Origin: DATAYA01 sp963754235
Lineage (GTDB): Bacteria; Pseudomonadota; Alphaproteobacteria; Acetobacterales; Acetobacteraceae
Length of the DNA stretch: 64,000 nucleotides
Direction: 5' to 3'
Assembly (NCBI GenBank): GCA_963754235.1
Contig: CAVWFK010000015.1
Span: forward strand, 27,317 to 91,316
The stretch's first letter is position 1, and each line of letters opens with the position of its first letter. Under the pieces are notes generated by a model. It was not told where the DNA came from. It searched no databases and saw only the letters and a list, made by a program, of their open reading frames with translations. The translations under genes and the position numbers were made by a program. Positions 48,478 through 57,479 of the stretch are shown here, one piece after another.

Positions 48478-50416
48478 CCGAACTTCCGACCTCGATGAGG
48501 CGCAAGGGATTGATCCGGGATTGTAATCCGGCATTTGGCTTTGCTGCTACTGCCTACGCGGCGAGTGGTATGGCGAGGGCGTCGAACACGGCCTGCTGAA
48601 TGGCTGTTGGGCTGGTGATCATGGCGGCTGGCGGCGCGTCGCCGAGACGCACGATGTTGCGGGCCAGTGTCGCGAGGTCCTGTAGCAGCGTGCGGAAGCT
48701 ATGCACGGGTCGGCCATTCGCGGTGTGGCGCGAAGCGGCTTTGGTCTTCGCGGCAGCGGAGATCTTGGCCGGCGCCACCGGCGAGGTCCGTGCCGCCGCG
48801 ACAGCGCCACGATCGTGATCGTCGAACAGCAACGCCGCCAAGGCCTGCCGCATGTGCCAGATCAGATAGTAGGCGAGCATGCAGAGGAACACATGAGCGC
48901 GCACCCGGCCGGCCAGGCGGTGATGGACCGGGCGCACATCGAGATCGACCGTCTTGATCGAGCGGAAGGCGCGCTCGACCTGGGCAAGACTTTTATATGC
49001 CAACACGGTGGCGGTGCTGTCGAGGTCGGCTTTGGGCACGTTGGTGCGCAGCACGTAGAATCCGTCCAGCGCGGCCTCGCGGGCGATGGATGCTTCATCA
49101 CGCTGGAAGGTGAAGGATGCAGCCTCGATGGTGATCTGGAAATGCTTGGCCACCTTGCGGCGGCCGAGCACGGCGCCGACCCGAAGGCCGATCTTGTCCT
49201 GCCCGTGCAGCGGGTTGCGCGGGCGCGCGACGGCAGCCTGGATGCGGGCGAGATCGGCCTCGGTGACCGCAAGTAATTCGCCGCGCTTGCGGGCGCGCTC
49301 AGCGGCCAGTGCGGGGTTGCGGCAGACCACGAGACGCTCGCCGGGATAGTCGGGCGACGTGATCTCGGCCATGTCGCGCGTGTCGAACAGCGAGAGTTGC
49401 AGCGGGCCGTCATCCTCGGCGAGCGCCTGGATCGCCGGTGCGCGCAGGGCAGTGATCCAATCAAGGCCAGCAGGTTTGAGGTCGGCCTCGATGCGAGCGG
49501 CGGTGATCATGCCTCGATCGCCGACGAGGACGACGCGATCGAGCCCGAAGCGCTCGCGCAGCTTGGCGACCTGTGGGGTTAGCGTCGCTGGATCGGCGGT
49601 ATTGCCTTCGAACACCTCGACGGCAACCGGGCAGCCGTTGGCGGCACAGAGCAGGCCAAAGACGATCTGCGGCCGGTCGCGCTTGCCGTCGCGGCTGTAG
49701 CCGTGACGGGCCAGTTCACAGCACCGCCCTTCCAGGTAGGACGAGGTGAGATCGTAGAGCACGAGGCAACCGTTCTGCAGGTGCCGTCTGGCGAGGGCGG
49801 CTTCGATCTCGGGCTGCGCCTGCCCAAGCAGATCGAGGGCGGCATAGAGTTCGTCCTCGTCGACGGCGCCGAGGCCGAGCACGGCGCCGAGCGAGTGTGC
49901 GGCGGTGGCTTCGCTGAGCTGGCGGGCGGTGGCGAGCTTGGCGGCGGGTTCGATCACGCGCGTGACGATCATGGCGAGTGCCAGTTTGGCCAGCCGCCCC
50001 GGCTTGCGGGGCAGCAGCCGGTCGAGGCCGAGCTTGCGCGCCAAGCCGAGCACGGCGGCGACATGGCCGTGCGGCAGGGAGCGCTCGATGCGCATCTGGT
50101 CGGCGGGGGTAGCGAAGCTGGTTTCGCCTTTCAGCACGCGGCGCAGCGCCTCGACCTTGGCGTCCGGCCAGTGGGTCAGGTTCGCCAGCGTGCGGGACTT
50201 GACCTTGTCGCCGTCACGGTAGCTCTCGCGCAGCAGCACGGCGGGCGGCGAGGATCGGTTCGGCACACGGGTGACATACATGTGCGAATCGGATCACGCC
50301 GAGTCGCGCCGACGCAAGCGAAATCTTGCATATTACATGCCTACATAAGACGCATACGACAGCAACCGTCCCCAATCTGCACTGCGACCTTTGCCAAATT
50401 TGGCTCGGAAGTTCGG
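48478..50416. mobile_element. complete IS1634-type insertion sequence with target duplication
   Basis: A 1939-base element bounded by 12-base inverted repeats CCGAACTTCCGA (48478-48489) and TCGGAAGTTCGG (50405-50416). The hexamer ACTAGA is repeated directly outside both ends (48472-48477 and 50417-50422), which is the target-site duplication and shows a simple, fairly recent transposition. It holds one intact transposase gene. Between the gene start (50281) and the right end there are about 124 bases of AT-richer terminal sequence. Confidence 0.9.
48554..50281 (-). CDS. IS1634 family transposase
   Basis: A 575-residue transposase that appears intact. It starts MYVTRVPNRSSPPAVLLRES, and the DDE core includes LVLYDLTSSYLEGRCCELA, the second Asp region VVLVGDRGMITAARI, and the late acidic helix LAQVERAFRSIKTVDLDVRP. 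The C-terminal HVFLCMLAYYLIWHMRQAL is typical of the IS4/IS1634 superfamily. It is enclosed by the inverted repeats of the element. Confidence 0.93.
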   Translation of the reverse strand: MYVTRVPNRSSPPAVLLRESYRDGDKVKSRTLANLTHWPDAKVEALRRVLKGETSFATPADQMRIERSLPHGHVAAVLGLARKLGLDRLLPRKPGRLAKLALAMIVTRVIEPAAKLATARQLSEATAAHSLGAVLGLGAVDEDELYAALDLLGQAQPEIEAALARRHLQNGCLVLYDLTSSYLEGRCCELARHGYSRDGKRDRPQIVFGLLCAANGCPVAVEVFEGNTADPATLTPQVAKLRERFGLDRVVLVGDRGMITAARIEADLKPAGLDWITALRAPAIQALAEDDGPLQLSLFDTRDMAEITSPDYPGERLVVCRNPALAAERARKRGELLAVTEADLARIQAAVARPRNPLHGQDKIGLRVGAVLGRRKVAKHFQITIEAASFTFQRDEASIAREAALDGFYVLRTNVPKADLDSTATVLAYKSLAQVERAFRSIKTVDLDVRPVHHRLAGRVRAHVFLCMLAYYLIWHMRQALAALLFDDHDRGAVAAARTSPVAPAKISAAAKTKAASRHTANGRPVHSFRTLLQDLATLARNIVRLGDAPPAAMITSPTAIQQAVFDALAIPLAA

Positions 50417-50455
50417 ACTAGACCAGCCGTGAAGCAGCATCGGGGGCTGTTCGAC

Positions 50456-52267
50456 CTACTGGCTCGCAGCGTGGTAATCCGCGACCGCGGCGAGAAAGCT
50501 GCCGTGGACCAGTGCCATGGGGATGTTGCCGAGCATCTCCCCCGTAGAACCGCTTATCTCCTCCGGAAACAATCCCAGATCGTTGGCGTATCTCAAGCCC
50601 GCTTCGATGATCTTGCGTCCCTGTTCGAGATCTCCGCGCTTGACCCAGTAATGCGCCACCCAGAACGTCCCGACCAGGAACGCGCCCTCCCGCCGAACCG
50701 TCTTGGCGCTGAGCAGGTGCCGTTGATAAAGCTCCCCGCCCACGCCATACTGCCGCTCCAGCTCGTGTATCGTCGCATCCATCGCCGGGTCCGCGGCCGG
50801 CGTGTAATCCCATACCGGAAAGAGCGCAGCGGAAATGTCCACCCTGGCGCCGCCGGCGACGGCGGCGTACGCCCCGGTCTTGGTGTGACATGAGCGCGCG
50901 ACGAAGCCGCGTATGTCGCGCGCCGCCCCGCGATAGCGGCGCGCCTGGATCTCGGTCGTGGCGTAGTCCGCGATCCTCTCCAGAGCACAGGCGGAGAGGA
51001 CCAGGCTGGTCGTGAAGTGCCGCCGCTCGACCTGCTCCCAGATGCCGTGCCCGCGCTTGCTCCAGTTTAATGCGAGGAAATCGGCGACAGCCGAGACGAC
51101 CTCCCAGTGCTCGCGCGGCTCGCAGACCTGGTAGATTTCCGAGGCCGCGAGAACCACGTTCGCAAGCGAGCCGAGCTGAAGCTGCTTCGCCGCCTTGTTG
51201 CCCACCCAGCCGGGCCGGCTGCCGCGATAGCCCGCGACGCGCAACCTCGTCTGGGACGGTACGCGTTCGCCGCCGACGGCAGACACCACGTCAAGCGGTG
51301 AGCGATAGCCGGTGTTCAGGAGTCCCGCGATATATCCCAGATATCGCCTTGCGTGCTCGCCGTCCTGCTCGAAGCGGATCAGCGCGCGGATGGTGATGCC
51401 GCTGTCGCGCAGCCAGGAGTATCGGTAGTCGTAGTTGCGCTTGCCGCCGATGACCTCGGGAAGCGACGTCGTAACCGCCGCGACGATCGCGCCGGTATCG
51501 ACATACGTCAGCAACCGCAGAGCGCGCAGGGAGGCATGGACCTGCGGCGCGAACGCGCCGTCATAAGGCGCCTTTGCCGCGAGTTTGCCCCAGCTCTCCA
51601 ACGTCGTCGTCAGCCATACTCGCACCTGCTCGGCGTCGGCGATGACGCTGGCAGCGGCGCCATCCTGTAGCACCGCCCAGGCGGTTTCGCCTTTTGGGAC
51701 GCGGACACGGATCTCCGCGTCGGCAATCTCGATCGGGTGCGATGCCTGAAGCTCGAAGCGGGCGTCGATCACGGCCTTTTTGCCCGCTGCCAGGCGCAAG
51801 GTCGGGTTCCGCCGGCCATTGTCGGGGCGCGGCTTGAGTACCAGGCGCAGGTCGGCCGGTGCCGCGCCGAACCGCCGGCAAATCGAACCATTGGGAACGC
51901 CGGCATCGGCGAGCGGCATCCAGTCAGTGATGACCATCTCCCCGCCGGGATGGCTCAGCGTCGTCTCCAGAACCGCGCTGGTGTCCAGATAGCGGCGCCG
52001 CGCCGGGACCGCACCCGGCAGATCAACCCGCCACGATCCTCCGCCATCGGGATCGAGCAGCGAGCCCAGCAGGCTCGGCGCATCGAACCGTCCTGGACAG
52101 TACCAGACGATGTCGCCCGCAGTGGTGACCACGGCGGCGGTGCGGCGATTCCCGATCACGCCCAAGTCGGCGATCGAAGGGGAGGAGCCGGCGAACCGGC
52201 CCAGCCGGGCGGATCGCAAGGCCCTCACGAGGAGGCGGCGGGTCTCCTGTCGGGCGGCGTCCAACAT
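50456..52267 (-). CDS. GH15 family glycosidase (trehalase/glucoamylase-like)
   Basis: A 603-residue protein with an N-terminal beta-rich domain (SIADLGVIGNRRTAAVV, DIVWYCPGRFDAPS) and an (alpha/alpha)6 catalytic domain: YDYRYSWLRDSG, general acid Glu in HGIWEQVERRHFTTSLV and base Glu in GLFPEEISGSTGEMLGN. GH15 includes glucoamylases and bacterial trehalases with this same two-domain layout; trehalase activity would counterbalance the synthesis cluster at 9-26 kb, but the substrate is not proven. The N-terminal 25 residues (MLDAARQETRRLL) are unusual. It lies in the island next to the IS element and no transport gene is near. Confidence 0.85.
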   Translation of the reverse strand: MLDAARQETRRLLVRALRSARLGRFAGSSPSIADLGVIGNRRTAAVVTTAGDIVWYCPGRFDAPSLLGSLLDPDGGGSWRVDLPGAVPARRRYLDTSAVLETTLSHPGGEMVITDWMPLADAGVPNGSICRRFGAAPADLRLVLKPRPDNGRRNPTLRLAAGKKAVIDARFELQASHPIEIADAEIRVRVPKGETAWAVLQDGAAASVIADAEQVRVWLTTTLESWGKLAAKAPYDGAFAPQVHASLRALRLLTYVDTGAIVAAVTTSLPEVIGGKRNYDYRYSWLRDSGITIRALIRFEQDGEHARRYLGYIAGLLNTGYRSPLDVVSAVGGERVPSQTRLRVAGYRGSRPGWVGNKAAKQLQLGSLANVVLAASEIYQVCEPREHWEVVSAVADFLALNWSKRGHGIWEQVERRHFTTSLVLSACALERIADYATTEIQARRYRGAARDIRGFVARSCHTKTGAYAAVAGGARVDISAALFPVWDYTPAADPAMDATIHELERQYGVGGELYQRHLLSAKTVRREGAFLVGTFWVAHYWVKRGDLEQGRKIIEAGLRYANDLGLFPEEISGSTGEMLGNIPMALVHGSFLAAVADYHAASQ

Positions 52268-52308
52268 CGCAGGACGTCAGAACGGCGAATGTTCGTCCGG
52301 GTTGCCGC

Positions 52309-52884
52309 TCAGGCGCGCAGCAGATCGAGCCGATAGCCTGGGGCGCGCGACTGCCGGACGGGCGTGAAGCCGGAGGCCGCGATGAATGTCTCGGCGGCAT
52401 GATCGCCGCTCGCCGGGTAGTTGGTCGGGCGCGTGTAATGCACCAGCAGCACCACCCCGCCGGGTGCGGCCGTCGCACGCGCGCGTGCCGCGGTACGCAG
52501 CAGATCGTTGCGGTCGAGATAGTAGAGCACCTCCGAAAGCAGGATCAGGTCGAAGCGCTGTTCCGGCCACTCCTGCGGGACGCGGCGGCGCTCCAGCCGC
52601 ACCTGCGCCAGCCCCGCGCAGCGCCGCCGCGCCTGCGCGAGCGCGGCCTCCGCGACGTCGATCGCCAGCAGTGCGGCGCAGCGCGCGGCCAGCATCCGGG
52701 TCAGCACGCCCACCGAGCAGCCGACCTCCAATGCGGACTCGAATCGGCGCTCCGGCAGCGCACGGATCGTGGCGCGATATTTTGCTCGCTCATAGAGGCT
52801 GGTCCCGAAGCGCCAGGGATCGGGCCGGCGGGCGTAGAGGGCGGCAAAGTAGCGCGGCGGCAGCGAGCCACGAGCGGCCGTCAT
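52309..52884 (-). CDS. class I SAM-dependent methyltransferase (NodS-like)
   Basis: A 191-residue methyltransferase. The SAM site is ALEVGCSVGVLTRMLA with LLAIDVAEAAL, and motif RFDLILLSEVLYYLD follows, as in NodS-type N-methyltransferases. It starts with ATGA overlapping the PIG-L stop (52881-52884). A diverged copy of its 3' end lies at 46944-47079. Together with PIG-L, acyl-CoA dehydrogenase and the GT2 at 45911 it would make a modified sugar or lipid; the product is unknown. Confidence 0.88.
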   Translation of the reverse strand: MTAARGSLPPRYFAALYARRPDPWRFGTSLYERAKYRATIRALPERRFESALEVGCSVGVLTRMLAARCAALLAIDVAEAALAQARRRCAGLAQVRLERRRVPQEWPEQRFDLILLSEVLYYLDRNDLLRTAARARATAAPGGVVLLVHYTRPTNYPASGDHAAETFIAASGFTPVRQSRAPGYRLDLLRA

Positions 52885-53553
52885 CCGTCGCACAGGAATA
52901 CCTCGAACGGCCGCGTGCAGGCCGCGATCAGCGGCGCCGGCAGGCAGAACGCCGCCGGATCGTCGCGGATGACCCGTCCCGCCTGCGACGCATGGGCGCG
53001 GACCGCGCGCCGCTTCGCCGGCAGATGGCACCGCATCGCGAGCCGCGCGCCGGTGGGCGCGGCGCCGGGCAGCGCGTCCTCGGCGGCGCGCAGCCAGCCC
53101 CAAACCGGATAGGCCAGCAGCCGGGTGCCGGTCCGCGCGGCGGCTGCGGCTGCGATGCGGTGCGCCGCCTCGTGGTCGCAATGCGGATCGTGGCGCCAGC
53201 TCGTGCAGATCACCCGCAGCCGGTGCGCACGCAGCAGCGCCGCCAGCCGCGCCGCCAGCCGCGCCATCGCCGGCCCCTCGGCCGGCGCCGCGCCATCGGC
53301 GACACCCAGGAACACCATCCGGCGCGGCGGCAGCCCGAGAGCCGCGACCGCCGCCCGCGCCTCCCGCCTGCGCAGCGCGGCCAGTCGCGTGGGCGGATGG
53401 CTGCGTGAGCCGGGATGCGAGCGGCTGCCGTCGGTGAGCACGACCACCAGCGGCGGCTGCCCGCGCGCGCAGCACGCGGCGATCAGGCCGCCGCAACCCA
53501 GGCCATCGGCCGGGTATCGGCCGCGCCAGCACCGCCGCTGCGGCGGTGCTCAC
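52881..53553 (-). pseudogene. PIG-L family deacetylase with a damaged zinc-site segment
   Basis: The main frame from about 53520 to 52881 has LGCGGLIAACCARG, VVLTDGSRSHPGS and TSWRHDPHCDHEAAHRIA, the core and second zinc-ligand motif of PIG-L/LmbE N-deacetylases. The N-terminus in a different frame (GTG 53553, overlapping the hydrolase stop) reads STAAAAVLA, where the family continues APHPDDE. In between, a net +1 (apparently four extra bases) shifts the frame and turns the first zinc motif into YPADG-like sequence. As read it lacks the HPDD ligands. It would otherwise be about 220 residues and deacetylate an N-acetylated substrate. Confidence 0.75.
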
Positions 53554-54164
53554 CGATTCCAAGCCGCCAGAACCGTTTCGGCCGCCGCGGTCTCGACCTG
53601 CTGTCCGAAGCGTGTCGCATAGAGGCACATCGCCGCATCGTGCGCCTCGTCCGACGAGCTGCACAAACCGTCCTTCACCAACACCACCCGATAGCCTCGG
53701 TCCACCGCGCCCAGTACGGTCGCAGCCACACAAACGTCTGTCTCGCCACCCGTCACGACGATCGTATCCGCAGCCCGGGCACGCAGCCGCGCGTCCAAAG
53801 CGTCCCATGGGGAGTACACAACCTTGTCCACGACCTCCGCCGGCGGCACCAAGGACGCAAGCTCCGGCACGAGCTCAATCATCCCCGCACCCAGCCGATC
53901 GAGCGTCATCGACGCCCACCGCTCATAATAGCGCCGCCAAGTACCGGTGCCTTCGCCCGGCCGTTGAGCCGGCATGAAACGCGTGAAGATCGTGCGTTCC
54001 GGGAAGTATCGGGCAATGCGATGAACCACCGGCCGTACCCGCGTCATCCAAGGCGCGTGCCACTCGGTATGCTCGGCGAACAGGCGCTGCATATCGACGC
54101 AAACGTGAAAGCAACCCGCGCCAAGAGGCCCATACGGAAGAGTGGCTTCGCCCATCCCCATCAT
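53550..54164 (-). CDS. isochorismatase-like cysteine hydrolase
   Basis: A 204-residue hydrolase of the isochorismatase/nicotinamidase fold. The catalytic Asp is in FHVCVDMQRLF, the Lys in VVDKVVYSPWDA, and the nucleophilic Cys in GGETDVCVAATVLGA. Substrates in the family range from isochorismate to nicotinamide and ureides; none can be chosen. It sits between the acyl-CoA dehydrogenase and PIG-L genes, with GTGA overlap to the latter, and may be an addition to the usual cluster. Confidence 0.88.
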   Translation of the reverse strand: MMGMGEATLPYGPLGAGCFHVCVDMQRLFAEHTEWHAPWMTRVRPVVHRIARYFPERTIFTRFMPAQRPGEGTGTWRRYYERWASMTLDRLGAGMIELVPELASLVPPAEVVDKVVYSPWDALDARLRARAADTIVVTGGETDVCVAATVLGAVDRGYRVVLVKDGLCSSSDEAHDAAMCLYATRFGQQVETAAAETVLAAWNR

Positions 54165-54176
54165 CGGCGGCGCGAA

Positions 54177-55308
54177 TCAGCAGCCGGGCATCGGCCGCGC
54201 CAGGAACCGGCCGACCGCCTCGTGCAGCACGAGATCGGGCACCGGTTGGCGCAGGTAGATCGTGAGGTCGCGGCCGATGCGCTCGACCGGGTTGGGCGGC
54301 ATCAAGCCCGGCAGGCCAAGCGAGCGCTGGATGAGCTGCATCGCGTCGAGCGCCGCCCGCTCCACCGCCAGCCGGGCCAGCCCGACATAGGCGACCACGT
54401 CCTCGGCGGCGTCGGGTTCCGGCTCCGCCTCGGCGAGGGCGGAGGCGCGCCAGAGCCACAGCGCCGCGGTTTCCTGCGCGATCAGCACCTGGCCGATGCG
54501 AGCGCGTTGCTGCGGGTCATCGGCCCGGCCCCGCTCAATGAGCTGCGCGCCCGCTGCTGCTGCCATCGCCTCCAGGCCGCCGAGCGTCACGGCGCTGGTC
54601 CGCCACGCGCCGGCCGCGAAGTCGGGTTGGCGCAGATAGTCGCCCGGGACCCCGAGCAGGGATTCCGATCTCACGGCGAAGCTGTCGAGGCGCATCGCTC
54701 CGCTATTGCTCGCGCGCATCCCGGGCGCGGTCCAGCCGGAGAGATCGGCGCGTTCGCCCGGCGCCAGCGCCAGCAGCACGAGCTGCGGACCGCTCGCGGC
54801 CGGTACCGTGACCAGCGCACGATCGACGTGTCCGGCGCCGGAACAGAACGCCTTCGCCCCGCGCAGCATGGAATCCGGCCCAAGCCGCAGCGGTGCCGCC
54901 GGATCGTCGGTATTCCATGCCCCGAACAGCGCGCCCGCCAGCGCGTCGGCAGCCGCCTGCCGCATCGCTGCGCCGCGGCCGTAGCGCACTACCAGTCGCA
55001 GCGCGTTGACGTGGCCCTCGAACAGCCGGCCGACCGAGAGATTGGCGCCACCCAGCGCTCTGAACGCCGCCAGAAGGTCCGCAGCACCATCCGGCTCGGT
55101 GCCCCATCCCCAAGCCGCCGAGCGCCTCAGGCAGCGGTGCGGCGAGCAGGCCGATGCGCCGCAGTGCGTCGATGTCCTCGGCCGGGAACGCGCCCGCGAC
55201 ATCCAGCGCCGCCGCGCGGGACGTGATGGCGGGCACCGCCTGTCGCAGCCGGGCCAGCAACCCGGCGCGACGCTCCGCGACCGGGCGGGGGCGATGCACC
55301 GCGTTCAT
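54177..55308 (-). pseudogene. acyl-CoA dehydrogenase-like protein, one frameshift
   Basis: ATG 55308 opens the N-terminal helical domain (LDVAGAFPAEDIDALRRIGLL, PLPEALGGLG). Near 55100, in a run of Gs, similarity passes by one base to the frame ending at 54177, which holds the rest: ADLLAAFRALGGANLSVGRLFEGH, FCSGAGHVDRALV, APGMRASNSGAMRL, the C-terminal helices and RSLGLPGLMPPNPVERIGRDL. The total is about 376 residues. Relatives in this gene set are thought to act on a carrier-bound acyl group. A single extra base explains the break, so an assembly error is possible. Confidence 0.8.
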
Positions 55309-55415
55309 CTCCTCGCCCAACGCGCGCCACCCGGCATCGGTTTGCGCTCCGGCACGTTGTCTGCCACCAAACAACAGGGCCGGCGCATCGCGCGCAACGG
55401 CCGGAGACCGATACG

Positions 55416-57479
55416 ATGGCGGAGGTCCCGCTTCCGACCGACCGACGACCCGCCCGCGTGGCGGCCGCCGAGACGCCTGGCCTCGTCGGCCTGCTGACGC
55501 TCGCAATCGCAGTGGTGGTGGTCGCCGGCCTCTATCTCGGGCGCGAGGTGCTGGTCCCGATCACGCTCGCGGTGCTGCTGAGTTTCCTGCTCGCTCCGCT
55601 CGCCAATTTGCTGCAATGGGCGCGGCTCGGACGTGCGGTCTCGGCGATCCTGGCGGTGGTGCTGGCGATCAGCGTGATCTTGGCCGTCGGCGGGCTGATC
55701 GGCACGCAGATCGCGGGGCTCGCGAGCGACGTGCCGCGCTATCAGTACACCATCGAACACAAGATCGACGCGCTTCGCGGCATGACTATCGGCCGGCTGC
55801 AAAAATTCGCCGACACGCTGACGACGGAGATGAGCAACACCGCCAAGCCGGCCGCCACGCCGCCCAAACCCGCGGGTACGCCGACACCCTCGGCCACGCC
55901 GGCACAGCCCAAGCCCGTGCCGGTGGAGGTGCACCAGCCGACGCTGACACCGCTCGAGATCGCGCGGCAAGTCCTGGTGCCGGTGGTCAGCCCGCTGTTC
56001 ACCGCCGCGATCGTGTTCGTGGTCGCAATCTTCATCCTGCTGCAGCGCGAGGATCTGCGCGACCGGCTGATCCGCCTGTTCGGCTCGGGCGATCTGCACC
56101 GAACCACCGTCGCGATGGATGACGCGGCGCGCCGCCTCAGCCGGTATTTCCTCACCCAGCTCGCGATCAATACCGGCTTCGGCGTGGTGATCGGGTTCGG
56201 CCTGTTCCTGATCGGCGTGCCGAGCCCGCTGCTGTGGGGCGTGATGGCAGCCCTGTTGCGGTTCGTGCCCTATATCGGCTCGCCCCTGGCGGCAGTGCTG
56301 CCACTGGTGCTGGCCGCCGCGGTCTCGCCCGGCTGGTCGATGGTGCTGTGGACGGCAGCCCTCTATGCCGTCGTCGAGCTGGTCACCGGCAACGCGATCG
56401 AGCCGATGCTCTATGGCCACAGCACCGGGCTGTCGCCGTTCTCCGTGATCGTAGCAGCGACGTTCTGGACCTGGCTGTGGGGGCCGATCGGCCTGATCCT
56501 CTCAACCCCGCTCACGCTCTGCCTGGTGGTGCTGGGCCGGCACGTCGAGCGACTGGAGTTCCTCGACGTCTTGCTCGGCGACCGCCCGGCGCTGACCCCG
56601 GTGGAGAGCTTCTATCAGCGAATGCTGACGGGCGAGACCGACGAGGCACTCGACCAGGCGGAACTGCTTCTGCGCGACCGGTCGCTCTCTTCCTACTACG
56701 ACGAGGTGGCGCTGAAGGGATTGCAGCTCGCCGCCAACGACTCCGTGCGCGGCGTGCTCACCCAGATGCAGCTCGAACGCATCAAGAGCACGGTCGTCTC
56801 CCTGGTCCGCGATTTCGACGACCACGACGACGCCGACCCGCAGCCGCCCGGCGACGAGGACGCACCCACCACGCCATCGCGTGCCGAGATCGCGGTGCCG
56901 AAGCAGCCGGCACCCGCTGGAACCGCGCCGCCGCCCGAGCAGCGGCCGCCGGCGTGGCGATCCGAGACGCCGATCCTCTGCGTCGCCGGCCGCGGCCCGC
57001 TCGATGCGGCGGCCTCGGAGATGCTGGCGCAACTGGTTGACAAGCACGGGCTCGGCGCGCGCGTGGTGGACCATGAGGCGGTTGGCCGCACCACGATCCG
57101 GCATCTGGACATCTCGGGAGTCGCGATGGTGTGCGTCTCCTACCTCGAACTGACCGGCAGCCCCTCGCATCTGCGCTACCTGGTGCGGCGGCTGCGGATG
57201 CGGCTGCCGACGCAACCGCTGCTGATCGGGCTGTGGCCTTCGGAGGAGGCGGTGCTGCACGACGACCGCCTGCGCGCCGCGGTGGGGGCCGATTACTACA
57301 CCAGTTCGCTGCGGGAAGCGGTGGAAGAGTGCCTCGACGCGCTGCACCAGGCGGAGACCGCGACGGGTCAGGCGACCGTGCCCGTCGAGTGGGCGCCTGG
57401 CACGGATGCGGCGGCGGAGCGCGCCCCCGCGGTCAGCCCCACCGAGGATGCAGGCCAGCCCGCACCAGCGTCGCCGTGA
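55416..57479 (+). CDS. AI-2E family (PerM/TqsA-like) permease with long cytoplasmic tail
   Basis: A 687-residue membrane protein. The first 370 residues form the AI-2E family transporter with helices such as LTLAIAVVVVAGLYLGREVL, the conserved LLRFVPYIGSPLAAVLPL and TGNAIEPMLYGHSTGLSP, and FWTWLWGPIGLILSTPLTL. A Pro/Thr/Ala-rich loop (about 145-170) interrupts the periplasmic part. The C-terminal 300 residues include a conserved soluble domain (PILCVAGRGPLDAAASEML, RTTIRHLDISGVAMVCVSYL) seen in long members. Transport substrate is unknown; the family is not limited to AI-2. It overlaps convergently with the GT2 gene by 47 bases. Confidence 0.9.
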   Translation: MAEVPLPTDRRPARVAAAETPGLVGLLTLAIAVVVVAGLYLGREVLVPITLAVLLSFLLAPLANLLQWARLGRAVSAILAVVLAISVILAVGGLIGTQIAGLASDVPRYQYTIEHKIDALRGMTIGRLQKFADTLTTEMSNTAKPAATPPKPAGTPTPSATPAQPKPVPVEVHQPTLTPLEIARQVLVPVVSPLFTAAIVFVVAIFILLQREDLRDRLIRLFGSGDLHRTTVAMDDAARRLSRYFLTQLAINTGFGVVIGFGLFLIGVPSPLLWGVMAALLRFVPYIGSPLAAVLPLVLAAAVSPGWSMVLWTAALYAVVELVTGNAIEPMLYGHSTGLSPFSVIVAATFWTWLWGPIGLILSTPLTLCLVVLGRHVERLEFLDVLLGDRPALTPVESFYQRMLTGETDEALDQAELLLRDRSLSSYYDEVALKGLQLAANDSVRGVLTQMQLERIKSTVVSLVRDFDDHDDADPQPPGDEDAPTTPSRAEIAVPKQPAPAGTAPPPEQRPPAWRSETPILCVAGRGPLDAAASEMLAQLVDKHGLGARVVDHEAVGRTTIRHLDISGVAMVCVSYLELTGSPSHLRYLVRRLRMRLPTQPLLIGLWPSEEAVLHDDRLRAAVGADYYTSSLREAVEECLDALHQAETATGQATVPVEWAPGTDAAAERAPAVSPTEDAGQPAPASP

